Part shown: one piece after another, positions 28,055 through 38,011 of the stretch
Numbering within the stretch: position 1 is the stretch's first letter
How the letters are laid out: every line of letters begins with the position of its first letter
Origin: an uncultured Alistipes sp.
Lineage (GTDB): Bacteria > Bacteroidota > Bacteroidia > Bacteroidales > Rikenellaceae
DNA length: 64,000 nucleotides
NCBI GenBank assembly: GCA_900769405.1
Contig: CAAGGL010000024.1
Location: forward strand, 310,001 to 374,000
Reading direction: 5' to 3'
Made by a program: the position numbers and the translations under genes
The notes under the pieces: generated by a model
Databases searched by the model: none
Told to the model about the DNA's origin: nothing
What the model saw: only the letters and a program-made list of their open reading frames with translations

Positions 28055-28774
28055 CTAATTAAGCGGCATATCGTTCAGCTTCCACTTGCGCTCCTCCTTC
28101 GGTTTTTCGACCTCGGGGCGTTTGAGGTAAACGCGGCTGAAATCGAAGAAATAACCGCGATTGCCGTCGGCATCTTTCACCCTCAGCTGGATATACTCAA
28201 CCGAGCGGCTGCGCACCTGTCGGTTGTTGATCTCGCCACCGCGCCACGCTGTGAAATCGGCTGCGTGCTGGAAGGTCAACACGTGCCACGGCGACTCCTC
28301 GCGGCGACCCGTACCCGACGACTCGATTGTCTGCATCACCTTCGTGAAACGGTCGTAGCACACTCGCTCCATATGTCGATTACCCAACTTGCCATAAGCG
28401 AAGGTCAGGATATTGAGGTTCTGGGGCGAGAAGGGATCGCTATGCATCAATCGCTCGGCCGACTCCACCACGCGCAGCAACTGCGTCGAGTCGGGCGTTT
28501 CGGTCGTTGCGAAGACCTCCAACACGTCGATTCGTGCGGGATCGCTCTCCAACGGGCGATAATTATCTGCAAAAGCAAAGCCATAATAGAGATAGTGGTA
28601 CTCGTCAAGCGTCAGCGTCGTATCGCCGTGGATATATCGCTCCATCAGGCGCGGATAGTAGTACGGCGTCGAACGGTCGATCGTACGCGCCAAAATCTCC
28701 TCATTATCGGGCACTCGCTGCGCCATCGAAGCAATGGGCAGCAGAGCCAACAGCAGAATCAAAATTCGTTTCAT
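28055..28774 (-). CDS. DUF4919 exported protein
   Basis: 239 residues with a signal peptide (MKRILILLLALLPIASMA, then QR). The body has the pattern of DUF4919 (YHYLYYGFAFADNY early; GYFFDFSRVYLKRPEVEKP late), a Bacteroidetes family of unknown role. It starts 73 nt after the ligA stop on the same strand and may be read from the ligA promoter. No terminator hairpin is seen before the fabI gene region. Confidence 0.78.
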   Translation of the reverse strand: MKRILILLLALLPIASMAQRVPDNEEILARTIDRSTPYYYPRLMERYIHGDTTLTLDEYHYLYYGFAFADNYRPLESDPARIDVLEVFATTETPDSTQLLRVVESAERLMHSDPFSPQNLNILTFAYGKLGNRHMERVCYDRFTKVMQTIESSGTGRREESPWHVLTFQHAADFTAWRGGEINNRQVRSRSVEYIQLRVKDADGNRGYFFDFSRVYLKRPEVEKPKEERKWKLNDMPLN

Positions 28775-28847
28775 CTCTTTCTACTAAATTATATATGTGT
28801 AACGTGCCGCCACAACGAAAATTGTGCGTACGGCTCTCTATTCTCTT

Positions 28848-30956
<2,109 letters not shown>

Positions 30957-31060
30957 CGATTTTTGTCGCAAATAAGCCATACGCCGCCCACATTTCGTAC
31001 CCAAAATCATAAAAAAAGAGCACCAAGTAAATATTTTCAAATAAAAAAATATTCTGACCG

Positions 31061-31090
31061 TTTGTGGTATTCATTTTTTGCGTATAATTG
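31061..31090 (+). promoter_or_regulatory. Predicted promoter of the acidic 102-residue protein gene
   Basis: TTTG (31061-31064) and TATAATTG (31083-31090; one mismatch to TAnnTTTG), 18-bp spacer. Confidence 0.45.
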
Positions 31091-31100
31091 CGGAAAATTT

Positions 31101-31122
31101 CGTGAATTAATCGTGAATTAAT
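31101..31122 (+). repeat. Two tandem copies of an 11-bp unit just before a start codon
   Basis: CGTGAATTAAT occurs twice head to tail (31101-31111, 31112-31122), ending 3 nt before the ATG at 31126. Given the promoter above, both copies would lie in the 5' untranslated region or at the transcription start. Confidence 0.7.
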
Positions 31123-31125
31123 TAT

Positions 31126-31434
31126 ATGGCAAAAGTTATTCAAACCAAAAAACGTATTGTAACAAGCTTCCACAACCTCTCGATCGAATTACAGGAAGAG
31201 TTGAAAAAGAAATATCCTCTCGGTTTTACCGACGTAATGATGCGCATCGACAAGCCCCAGGGCGACTTCTTCTACGCGGTGCCGTTTGAGACCGAAGAGA
31301 TCAGTTATTTGGTCAAGATCGACGTCAAGATCGACGATAACGTGGACGACGATAACGATAACGATTACTACGACGAGGACGAGATTAAGGGCGCCGAGGA
31401 TATCGCCGACAGCGACTCGGACGACGACGAATAG
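31126..31434 (+). CDS. Conserved small acidic protein, unknown function
   Basis: 102 residues. The N-terminal 65 form a mixed alpha/beta region (KRIVTSFHNLSIELQEELKKKYPLGFTDVMMRID; FYAVPFETEEISYLVKID). The rest is an extreme Asp/Glu tail (VDDDNDND, DSDSDDDE). I recall similar short proteins in Bacteroidales but no function. The tail could bind basic proteins or metal, or just aid solubility. Terminated by a strong hairpin at 31471-31503. Confidence 0.75.
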   Translation: MAKVIQTKKRIVTSFHNLSIELQEELKKKYPLGFTDVMMRIDKPQGDFFYAVPFETEEISYLVKIDVKIDDNVDDDNDNDYYDEDEIKGAEDIADSDSDDDE

Positions 31435-31470
31435 CCGAACCCTTACTCCGATTTTCGTCACAACAAAACA

Positions 31471-31503
31471 CAAAGACACGGAATAATCGAATCCGTGTCT
31501 TTG
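31471..31503 (+). terminator. Intrinsic terminator after the acidic protein gene
   Basis: 12-bp perfect stem caaagacacgga / tccgtgtctttg, then cttttt. It ends 21 nt before the next start codon. Confidence 0.85.
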
Positions 31504-31524
31504 CTTTTTCAAAACCATAACGTG

Positions 31525-32154
31525 ATGCGCCTACGCTACCTCATATTATCGATCATCGCTACATTCGTAGCAGCCAACAGCTCGGCCGCAAACCGAGCCG
31601 ACGCACACTCGGTCCACCCCGACTCGCTGGTGCAGTATGCGCGTCAATATATAGGTACGCCCTACGGCTATGGGCAGAGTTCGGGCAAACGATTCGACTG
31701 CTCCGGTTTCACCTCATACATCTTCGGGCACTATGGGTGCAAACTCGCCCGCTCCTCGCGCGACCAATATCTCGAAGGCGACAGCGTCGATCACGGCTCG
31801 TGGGTCGTGGGAGATCTGGTCTTCTTTTCGGGACGTAGCGGCGGACAGACGCAGGTCGGACACGTCGGCATCGTTGTCAGCGTCGATGAACAGCGTGGCG
31901 ATTTCGAGTTTATTCACGCAAGCTCTTCGCGCGGAGTCATCATAAGCCGTTCGACCGAAAGATATTATGCCGCACGCTACATCGGTGCGCGACGTATGTT
32001 GCCGCCATTCGACGTGCCCAATATCGAGCCTTCGGAGCGACCACTCACCACGCACGAAAAGATCTTCGGTCGTTTGGAGTTCCACCCCATTCCCGACCTT
32101 ATTCAACCGCACCAATTCCCAATTGAAAAGCCAAGAAAGCGCCGCCGCAAGTAG
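31525..32154 (+). CDS. NlpC/P60 family cell-wall hydrolase
   Basis: 209 residues with a signal peptide (MRLRYLILSIIATFVAANSSAA). The NlpC/P60 domain has the triad C59 (FDCSGFTS), H113 (VGHVGIVVS) and a third polar residue H131 (FIHASS), so it should be an active D,L-endopeptidase on peptidoglycan stem peptides. The start is ATG 31525: earlier in-frame GTG codons would overlap the terminator hairpin. The promoter is not clear because the terminator of the previous gene reaches almost to the start. Confidence 0.88.
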   Translation: MRLRYLILSIIATFVAANSSAANRADAHSVHPDSLVQYARQYIGTPYGYGQSSGKRFDCSGFTSYIFGHYGCKLARSSRDQYLEGDSVDHGSWVVGDLVFFSGRSGGQTQVGHVGIVVSVDEQRGDFEFIHASSSRGVIISRSTERYYAARYIGARRMLPPFDVPNIEPSERPLTTHEKIFGRLEFHPIPDLIQPHQFPIEKPRKRRRK

Positions 32155-32175
32155 CGCGCTTTTGCCCCAAAAAAA

Positions 32176-32209
32176 ACTACGGCCACCCTCGTTCGAGAGT
32201 GGCCGTAGT
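32176..32209 (-). terminator. Terminator of the phosphofructokinase gene
   Basis: 11-bp stem actacggccac / gtggccgtagt with further pairing inside; followed on the minus strand by ttttttt. Convergent with the NlpC/P60 gene. Confidence 0.85.
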
Positions 32210-32230
32210 CATATCTGATCGGTAATAGGA

Positions 32231-33463
32231 TTACCAGTTCAGGATCTTGCGGAAGTCGTACTCCTCGGGGTTAGCTACGTACTGCTTAGCAGCCTCGTAG
32301 TCCTCCTCGGTCACGTAGTTCAACAGATAGTCAACAACCTGCTTGAACTTGTCCGACTCGATGTTAACCAGACGGGGAGGAATCTTACCGGTGGTGGGAT
32401 CCTGCAAATCCTTCAAGTAGAGAGGCGATACCATACCGTCGGTGCTTACATATACCATACAGCCGGTCTTACCCTCGCTGAACAGCTTGTAAACGCCCAT
32501 ACCCAACTGCGAGCAATATACCAAGTCGTATGCGATAGGAGTCTGGCAACGAACCTCGTAACCAATCTCAACCGGACGCGACTTAACCTTCAAACCAAGC
32601 TCCTTAACCTTCTTTTCGAGCATCTCGTTGAAGATGTGAGCCTTCGATACCTTACCCAACTCGGGGTGACCGTGATCGTCGTAGGTGAAATGAACACCCG
32701 ACTTCTTGATCTCCTCGTCCGACAGCGAGTGGAATACACCCTCCGAAATCATTGCGACACCGTACTCGATGCCCATCAGCTTACGCTTGATGATAGCCGA
32801 AACTACCAAGTTCACGATCTTCTCAACGGTGATCTCGGTCTTGTTGAACATCTCGGGGATAACGATCATAGGATAGTGGCAAGCGGTACCGATACCAAAG
32901 GCCAAGTGACCAGCCGAACGACCCATAGCTGCAACTACGAACCAGTTAGCCGAAGTGCGAGCGTCGTTGTAAACTGCGCGGCCGATTACCGTACCACCCT
33001 CCTTAGCCGACTGGTAACCGAAGGTCGGAGTACCCATAGGCAGGGGCAGGTCGTTATCGATAGTCTTGGGAACGTGGATGTTAGCGATAGGATACTGCTT
33101 AGCTTCGAGGAACTTTGCAATGCGGTTTGCAGTCGAAGCGGTATCGTCACCACCTACGGTTACGAGCAACTTAACGTTGTTCTCGGTGAAGAATTTGAGG
33201 TTAAAGTTCTCCTCGAAATCCTTATCGGTAGGCTTGAAGCGGCTCATAGTCAGGTACGAACCACCCTGATTGAAGATGAAGTCTGCCTTTACGAAATCCA
33301 GATCCTCGGTGCGAGGCGACGGATTGAACAAACCCGAATAACCATAGTGAAGACCGATTACACGGTAACCCTTCTCCAAGAAGGTCTTAGCTACACTGCC
33401 TACAACAGTGTTCATACCGGGAGCCGGACCGCCACCCGTCAGAATTGCAATTGCCTGTTTCAT
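32231..33463 (-). CDS. Phosphofructokinase, pyrophosphate-dependent type
   Basis: Phosphorylates fructose 6-phosphate at C1. 410 residues of the PfkA superfamily. Two diagnostic positions point to PPi rather than ATP as donor: GGDDT (104-108; ATP enzymes have GGDGS) and PKTIDND (132-138; ATP enzymes have PGTIDND). The start motif GGGPAPGMN also differs from GGDAPGMN. The reaction would be reversible (EC 2.7.1.90) and would save ATP in a fermenter. It is monocistronic with a leader of about 85 nt. Confidence 0.9.
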   Translation of the reverse strand: MKQAIAILTGGGPAPGMNTVVGSVAKTFLEKGYRVIGLHYGYSGLFNPSPRTEDLDFVKADFIFNQGGSYLTMSRFKPTDKDFEENFNLKFFTENNVKLLVTVGGDDTASTANRIAKFLEAKQYPIANIHVPKTIDNDLPLPMGTPTFGYQSAKEGGTVIGRAVYNDARTSANWFVVAAMGRSAGHLAFGIGTACHYPMIVIPEMFNKTEITVEKIVNLVVSAIIKRKLMGIEYGVAMISEGVFHSLSDEEIKKSGVHFTYDDHGHPELGKVSKAHIFNEMLEKKVKELGLKVKSRPVEIGYEVRCQTPIAYDLVYCSQLGMGVYKLFSEGKTGCMVYVSTDGMVSPLYLKDLQDPTTGKIPPRLVNIESDKFKQVVDYLLNYVTEEDYEAAKQYVANPEEYDFRKILNW

Positions 33464-33551
33464 TGTTGTTTGTCTAAATTTAGAGTTATAATTATTATAC
33501 TGCTATTCGTTGTGTTGTGGTCGAAAAATACACATTCGCACTTTTCCGCCC

Positions 33552-33583
33552 CAAAATTACGATTTTTTCGGCAATTTTCTCAA
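33552..33583 (-). promoter_or_regulatory. Predicted promoter of the phosphofructokinase gene
   Basis: Minus-strand TAATTTTG (33552-33559) with TTG (33581-33583), 21-bp spacer. Confidence 0.5.
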
Positions 33584-33600
33584 TATTCTGCACAAAAAAA

Positions 33601-33626
33601 GTGCGGAACAACGATCTGTTCCGCAC
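33601..33626 (-). terminator. Terminator of the POT transporter gene
   Basis: 10-bp perfect stem gtgcggaaca / tgttccgcac, 6-nt loop, followed on the minus strand by ttttttt; 28 nt after the stop. Confidence 0.85.
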
Positions 33627-33654
33627 CTTTATCGAATTTATGTCAATCGGTCGC

Positions 33655-35214
33655 TTACTTAGTAACGCGCTCCAACCACTTAACCATACCCAGCATTACG
33701 CCCATCGAAACGAGGCATACTACGAGGAATACGGTCCAGCACTGCCACAAAGGCCAAGCGTTGTACATCAGAGGACCAACCCACAACATCAGGTTACCAA
33801 CTGCGGTTGCACCGAGCCACAGACCCTGGCACAGACCGAGCAGGTGCTTGGGAGCTACCTTCGATACGAACGACAGACCCAGCGGCGAGATGAACAACTC
33901 AGCAACAGTCAGGAAGAAGTAAACTGCGATCAGAACCCACCAGTGAGCCTTGCCAGCCATCTGCTCAGCGATAGGCAGAGCCTTGTAAGCGTCAGCCGAA
34001 GGATAGCCTACGATGAACGAGTAGATAGCCAGGAACAAGAATGCCAAACCTGCGATGAACATACCGATAGCGATCTTGCGAGGAGTCGAGATCTCCTTAC
34101 CGCGACGTGCCAAAGCACCAAAGATAGCCATAATAATCGGGGTCAGTACAATCACGAAGAAGGGGTTAATTGCCTGCCATACCTCGGGAGCAACAGCCGA
34201 CGAATCGACGAAGTCGCGAGCGAAGAACGACAACGACATACCATTCTGGTGGAACGAGAACCAGAAGAAGATTACTACGCCCAGCACTGCGAACAGAGCA
34301 TACAGACGCTGCTTGATCTCCTTAGCGGCAGCAGCCTTCTCTTCGGGAGTGTACTCAATGCTCTTAACAGCCTCTTTCTTTGCGGGGGTGGGGAACATCT
34401 TCTGCGATGCGATGAAGATCACCAGCGAGATCAACATTGCAGCAACCGAAGCGATGAACGAATAGTGAATACCCTCGTTGAAGATCTGCAAGTAGTTCTG
34501 GCACGAAGCAGCCATATTCTCAACTGCACCACCAGCCTCAGCCATCAACTGCTGCAAGTTAGCCATAGCCTCGGGAGCCATTGCTCCTGCATTCTGAATG
34601 AACTCGTGGCAGAGTGCGGGAAGCTGTGCATTGTAAACCATTCCGTTGGTATTCAACCACCACTCACGCAGCAGAGGAGCTACGAAGGGAGCGATCAGAC
34701 CACCAACATTGATGAATACGTAGAAGATCTGGAAACCAGAGTCACGCTTGCTCTTCGCCAGAGCCAAAGCCTCGGGCCCCTCTTTTGCAGCCTCAGCCTC
34801 GAAGTTGTCATACATCTGACCAACGATAGCCTGCAAGTTACCCTTGAACAGACCGTTACCAAATGCGATCAGGAACAAAGCGAAGCAGGTCAGTGCCAAC
34901 AACCAAGTGGTGTTACCGGCAGTTGCCAGAATGGGAATCGACAGCAGAACGTAACCGCTTGCCATTACGATCAGACCCGACTTAATGGTTGCCTTGTAGT
35001 TCTGGGTGTGGTCAGCGATATAACCACCAGCCAATGCCAACAGATAGATACCTGCATAAAAAACCGAATAGATAGTACCGCTGACTGCCTCGTTCAGACC
35101 GAACTTCGAGCAGAGGAACAGCACCAGCACTGCGTTCATAATATAGTAGCCGAAACGCTCACCCATATTACTCAAAGCAGCAGCCAACAAACCTTTGGGA
35201 TGTCCTTTGAACAT
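33655..35214 (-). CDS. POT-family proton-dependent oligopeptide transporter
   Basis: 519 residues, 12 to 14 predicted membrane helices of the major facilitator superfamily. The first helix has the POT motif NMGERFGYY (ExxERFxYY-type proton and peptide site). GNGLFKGNLQAIVGQMY matches the second POT signature (F-x-K-G-N). A long extracytoplasmic insertion (about 190-250) and a Lys/Glu-rich cytoplasmic loop (about 290-310) break the two halves. It imports di- and tripeptides with protons, fitting an amino-acid-fermenting gut anaerobe. Divergent from glgB. Confidence 0.92.
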   Translation of the reverse strand: MFKGHPKGLLAAALSNMGERFGYYIMNAVLVLFLCSKFGLNEAVSGTIYSVFYAGIYLLALAGGYIADHTQNYKATIKSGLIVMASGYVLLSIPILATAGNTTWLLALTCFALFLIAFGNGLFKGNLQAIVGQMYDNFEAEAAKEGPEALALAKSKRDSGFQIFYVFINVGGLIAPFVAPLLREWWLNTNGMVYNAQLPALCHEFIQNAGAMAPEAMANLQQLMAEAGGAVENMAASCQNYLQIFNEGIHYSFIASVAAMLISLVIFIASQKMFPTPAKKEAVKSIEYTPEEKAAAAKEIKQRLYALFAVLGVVIFFWFSFHQNGMSLSFFARDFVDSSAVAPEVWQAINPFFVIVLTPIIMAIFGALARRGKEISTPRKIAIGMFIAGLAFLFLAIYSFIVGYPSADAYKALPIAEQMAGKAHWWVLIAVYFFLTVAELFISPLGLSFVSKVAPKHLLGLCQGLWLGATAVGNLMLWVGPLMYNAWPLWQCWTVFLVVCLVSMGVMLGMVKWLERVTK

Positions 35215-35265
35215 AGTGTAAAAAGTGTTAGTTAAATATTAGTATTAAATTGTTGTTTTTCGTAC

Positions 35266-35273
35266 CAAAACTA
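35266..35273 (-). promoter_or_regulatory. Predicted -7 element of the POT transporter gene
   Basis: Minus-strand TAGTTTTG matches TAnnTTTG, about 50 bp upstream of the ATG. Confidence 0.5.
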
Positions 35274-35325
35274 CGGGCATATTTCACCCATAATCTTTAC
35301 AAAATTAGAAAAATTTTTCGAATTC

Positions 35326-35356
35326 TTGCATATTTGGTGTAATTTTCCTAACTTTA
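35326..35356 (+). promoter_or_regulatory. Predicted glgB promoter
   Basis: TTG (35326-35328) and TAACTTTA (35349-35356; last base off consensus), spacer 20 bp. Confidence 0.5.
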
Positions 35357-35383
35357 TTGTGTCATTTTTTAAGACTTAACGCT

Positions 35384-37420
35384 ATGTTGATTACCCCAAA
35401 GCATATTCCAATCGTCGAGCGCGACGCTTGGTTAGAGCCCGTCGAAGGAGAATTGATCCATCGCAAAGAGCTATATATCAACCAAATGTTCCAGATCGAA
35501 CGTGCCGCAGGCTCGATCGTCGACTACGCCAATGGCTATCGTTATTATGGCTGGCAGCGCGACGAAATTCTTTCGGGTTGGTGGTTCCGCGAATGGCTAC
35601 CCGCAGCCAAGGAGGTCTACCTGTTTGGTGATTTCAACGATTGGCGACGTGGCGAATTGGAGCTGCATCGCGGCGAGGGCGGCGTATGGAGCATCTTCCT
35701 GCCCGATGCGATGTATCGCAACAAACTTACTCACGGCTCGACCTACAAAATGGCCGTTCACGGCGACAATGGTTGGCACGACCGTATCCCCGCATACGCC
35801 ACTCGCGTCGTGCAGAACGAAGATACGAAGGATTTCTCGGCTCAATTTTGGGCACCTGCCGAACCGTTCGATTGGCAGGACGACAACTTCGACACCAAGT
35901 CGCTCGGCTCGTTGCTGATTTACGAGGCACACGTGGGTATGGCGCAGGAGAAGGCCGGTGTGGGTACTTACCGCGAATTCACACGCAAGGTGTTGCCCAA
36001 GATTCGCCGTGCGGGTTATAACGCCGTGCAATTAATGGCCGTTGCCGAGCACCCCTACTATGGCTCGTTCGGCTACCACGTTTCGAATTTCTATGCTCCG
36101 TCGAGCCGATTCGGCACACCCGAAGAGTTGAAGGAGTTGATTCGCACGGCTCACTCGATGGGCCTGGCGGTGATTATGGACGTTGTGCACGCCCACTATG
36201 TCAAGAACTTCAACGAGGGTCTGCGCGAATTGGACGGTAGTAACCACCACTACTCTCCCGCTGGCGAGGCTGGCTACCAAAAGTATTGGGACTCGATGAC
36301 GTTCGACTACTCAAAGCCGGGCGTGCAGCACTTCCTGCTCTCGAATCTCAAATATTGGCTCGATGAGTTCCACTTCGATGGTTTCCGTTTCGACGGCGTG
36401 ACCTCGATGCTCTACGATCATCACGGCTACACCGAGTTCGATGCTCGTGAGAAGTTCTTCGACGATACGGTCAATCGACCTGCTATCACATACCTCACCC
36501 TCGCCAACCGACTGATTCACGACTTCCGCCCGTCGGCTGTAACCATTGCCGAGGATGTGAGCGGTATGCCAGGTATGTGCCAGAAGATCGATGACGGCGG
36601 TATCGGATTCGACTATCGCTTGGGTATGGCGATCCCCGACTTCTGGATCAAACTCCTCAAAGAGATCCCCGACGAGGAGTGGAATATGTGGCAGATTTGG
36701 GAGATTATGACCAATCGCCTGGCTGATGTGGGTACGGTGGCATACGCCGAGAGCCACGACCAAGCGCTTGTGGGTGATAAGACCATCGCCTTCCGCCTGA
36801 TGGACAAGGAGATGTACACCGATATGAATCGCGGCTCGAAGAATCTGATTATAGATCGCGGTATGGCTCTGCACAAGATGATCCGACTGATGACAATCTC
36901 GACGGGCGGACAGGCCTACCTGAACTTTATGGGTAACGAGTTCGGCCATCCCGAATGGATCGACTTCCCACGTGCAGGCAACAATTGGAGCTACGACTAC
37001 GCTCGTCGTCAGTGGTCGTTGGCGCGTAATCCCTTCCTGCGCTACTCGCAGCTCGGCGATTTCGACCGCGCAATGATCAAACTGATGAAACGCTATAAGG
37101 TGTTGGAGGACGGCTATGCCTACAACCTCTCGATGGATCAGGACAACCAGACAATGGTATTCTCGCATCGCGATCTGATCTTTGTATTCAATTGGAGCGG
37201 CACGGCGTCGATTCCCAACTACGTTGTTCCCGTGCGTGAGCCAGGTCGCTATCGCATTGTTCTCTCGACCGACGAGGAGCGTTTCGGTGGTTTTGGTCGT
37301 GAGGATTTGGATACCTACCATTTCAGCACGCCCGAGAAGTGCGACGACGGCTCGATGCGCCACACCATTAGTATATATAACACCTCGCGCACTGCCCGCA
37401 TCTTCAAGCGTTACAAGTAG
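35384..37420 (+). CDS. glgB: 1,4-alpha-glucan branching enzyme
   Basis: Makes alpha-1,6 branches in glycogen. 678 residues: N-terminal CBM48 (WFREWLPAAKEVYLFGDFNDW, about 67-87), GH13 barrel with nucleophile D337 (GFRFDGV), acid/base E390 (TIAEDVS) and H458-D459 (ESHDQ), and an all-beta C-terminal domain. It is like the eukaryotic/Bacteroidetes type in style (YEAHVGMAQE). I used the ATG at 35384; an in-frame ATG at 35357 would add nine residues (MCHFLRLNA) and sit too close to the promoter. Glycogen synthase and phosphorylase genes are not in this window. Confidence 0.95.
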   Translation: MLITPKHIPIVERDAWLEPVEGELIHRKELYINQMFQIERAAGSIVDYANGYRYYGWQRDEILSGWWFREWLPAAKEVYLFGDFNDWRRGELELHRGEGGVWSIFLPDAMYRNKLTHGSTYKMAVHGDNGWHDRIPAYATRVVQNEDTKDFSAQFWAPAEPFDWQDDNFDTKSLGSLLIYEAHVGMAQEKAGVGTYREFTRKVLPKIRRAGYNAVQLMAVAEHPYYGSFGYHVSNFYAPSSRFGTPEELKELIRTAHSMGLAVIMDVVHAHYVKNFNEGLRELDGSNHHYSPAGEAGYQKYWDSMTFDYSKPGVQHFLLSNLKYWLDEFHFDGFRFDGVTSMLYDHHGYTEFDAREKFFDDTVNRPAITYLTLANRLIHDFRPSAVTIAEDVSGMPGMCQKIDDGGIGFDYRLGMAIPDFWIKLLKEIPDEEWNMWQIWEIMTNRLADVGTVAYAESHDQALVGDKTIAFRLMDKEMYTDMNRGSKNLIIDRGMALHKMIRLMTISTGGQAYLNFMGNEFGHPEWIDFPRAGNNWSYDYARRQWSLARNPFLRYSQLGDFDRAMIKLMKRYKVLEDGYAYNLSMDQDNQTMVFSHRDLIFVFNWSGTASIPNYVVPVREPGRYRIVLSTDEERFGGFGREDLDTYHFSTPEKCDDGSMRHTISIYNTSRTARIFKRYK

Positions 37421-37439
37421 CGTCCAGAGGTACAGATAC

Positions 37440-37473
37440 AACAAACGCCACACTTTGCAGTGTGGCGTTTGTT
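37440..37473. terminator. Bidirectional terminator between glgB and tRNA-Gln
   Basis: 14-bp perfect stem aacaaacgccacac / gtgtggcgtttgtt, extendable by one pair to a ttgc loop. T-rich on both sides. Confidence 0.85.
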
Positions 37474-37476
37474 GTG

Positions 37477-37547
37477 TTGAGCTATCGGGTTTCGAACCCA
37501 AAATTTCAGAACCAAAATCTGACGTGTTACCGTTACACCATAGCTCA
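37477..37547 (-). tRNA. tRNA-Gln (anticodon UUG)
   Basis: 71-nt cloverleaf on the minus strand: acceptor TGAGCTA/TAGCTCA, D arm GTGT/ACAC, anticodon stem TCAGA/TCTGA with loop TTTTGGT (anticodon TTG at 37513-37515), 4-nt variable loop, T arm TTGGG/CCCGA with loop TTCGAAA, discriminator A. The 3' CCA is not encoded (CAC follows). The acceptor begins with a weak U-A pair, as usual for tRNA-Gln. glnS lies about 4 kb away on the same strand. Confidence 0.95.
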
Positions 37548-37658
37548 ATCCGATGCTCGTAAGCGGTGCAAAGATACACATTTTTTTCCATTCGACAAAT
37601 TCGATGAAATATTTTTCGTTTTTGCGCCAAGGAATTGCCGTCCTTCGAGAAATTTGAT

Positions 37659-37666
37659 TATTTTTG
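37659..37666 (+). promoter_or_regulatory. Predicted -7 element of the TSCPD gene
   Basis: TATTTTTG matches TAnnTTTG; TTG at 37635-37637 is 21 bp upstream. Confidence 0.5.
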
Positions 37667-37690
37667 TCCTCCCAAAAAAAATTATACGAA

Positions 37691-37942
37691 ATGAAGAAAA
37701 GCACTACTTATATTCCGCAAGGCGTTTGTTCGCAGGTGATTGATGTCGTTGTCGAGGACGGCATCGTAAGTTCGGTACAGTTTGTCGGAGGTTGCAGCGG
37801 CAACACTCAGGGCGTGGCTGCACTGATTCGAGGTATGGAGATTCACGAGGCTATCGCTCGCCTCGAAGGTATCGATTGTCGCGGCCGAGGCACCTCGTGC
37901 CCCGACCAGCTGGCACAGGCACTCAAACGTATTGCCGACTAA
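37691..37942 (+). CDS. TSCPD domain protein (TIGR03905-like)
   Basis: 83 residues. It carries the name-giving motif TSCPD (68-72) plus further Cys at 13, 35 and 63 (GVCSQ, GGCSGN, DCRGRG), a set that could bind metal. The domain is also found at the C-terminus of class II ribonucleotide reductases; the free-standing form is of unknown function and is common in anaerobes. The ATG at 37691 is taken as start. Ended by a hairpin terminator 22 nt after the stop. Confidence 0.88.
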   Translation: MKKSTTYIPQGVCSQVIDVVVEDGIVSSVQFVGGCSGNTQGVAALIRGMEIHEAIARLEGIDCRGRGTSCPDQLAQALKRIAD

Positions 37943-37964
37943 AATCGACTGATTAGCAACAATA

Positions 37965-37990
37965 AAGGTCACCCCGAAAGAGGTGACCTT
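37965..37990. terminator. Intrinsic terminator after the TSCPD gene
   Basis: 9-bp perfect stem aaggtcacc / ggtgacctt with 8-nt loop, then cgtcgttttt on plus; probably bidirectional with the convergent glycosyltransferase. Confidence 0.8.
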
Positions 37991-38011
37991 CGTCGTTTTT
38001 ATACCAATATA

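Noticed and set aside
33517..35235. 572-codon open frame opposite the POT transporter
   Set aside because: Antisense shadow, rich in Gln/Ser/His; the transporter reading has clear family motifs.
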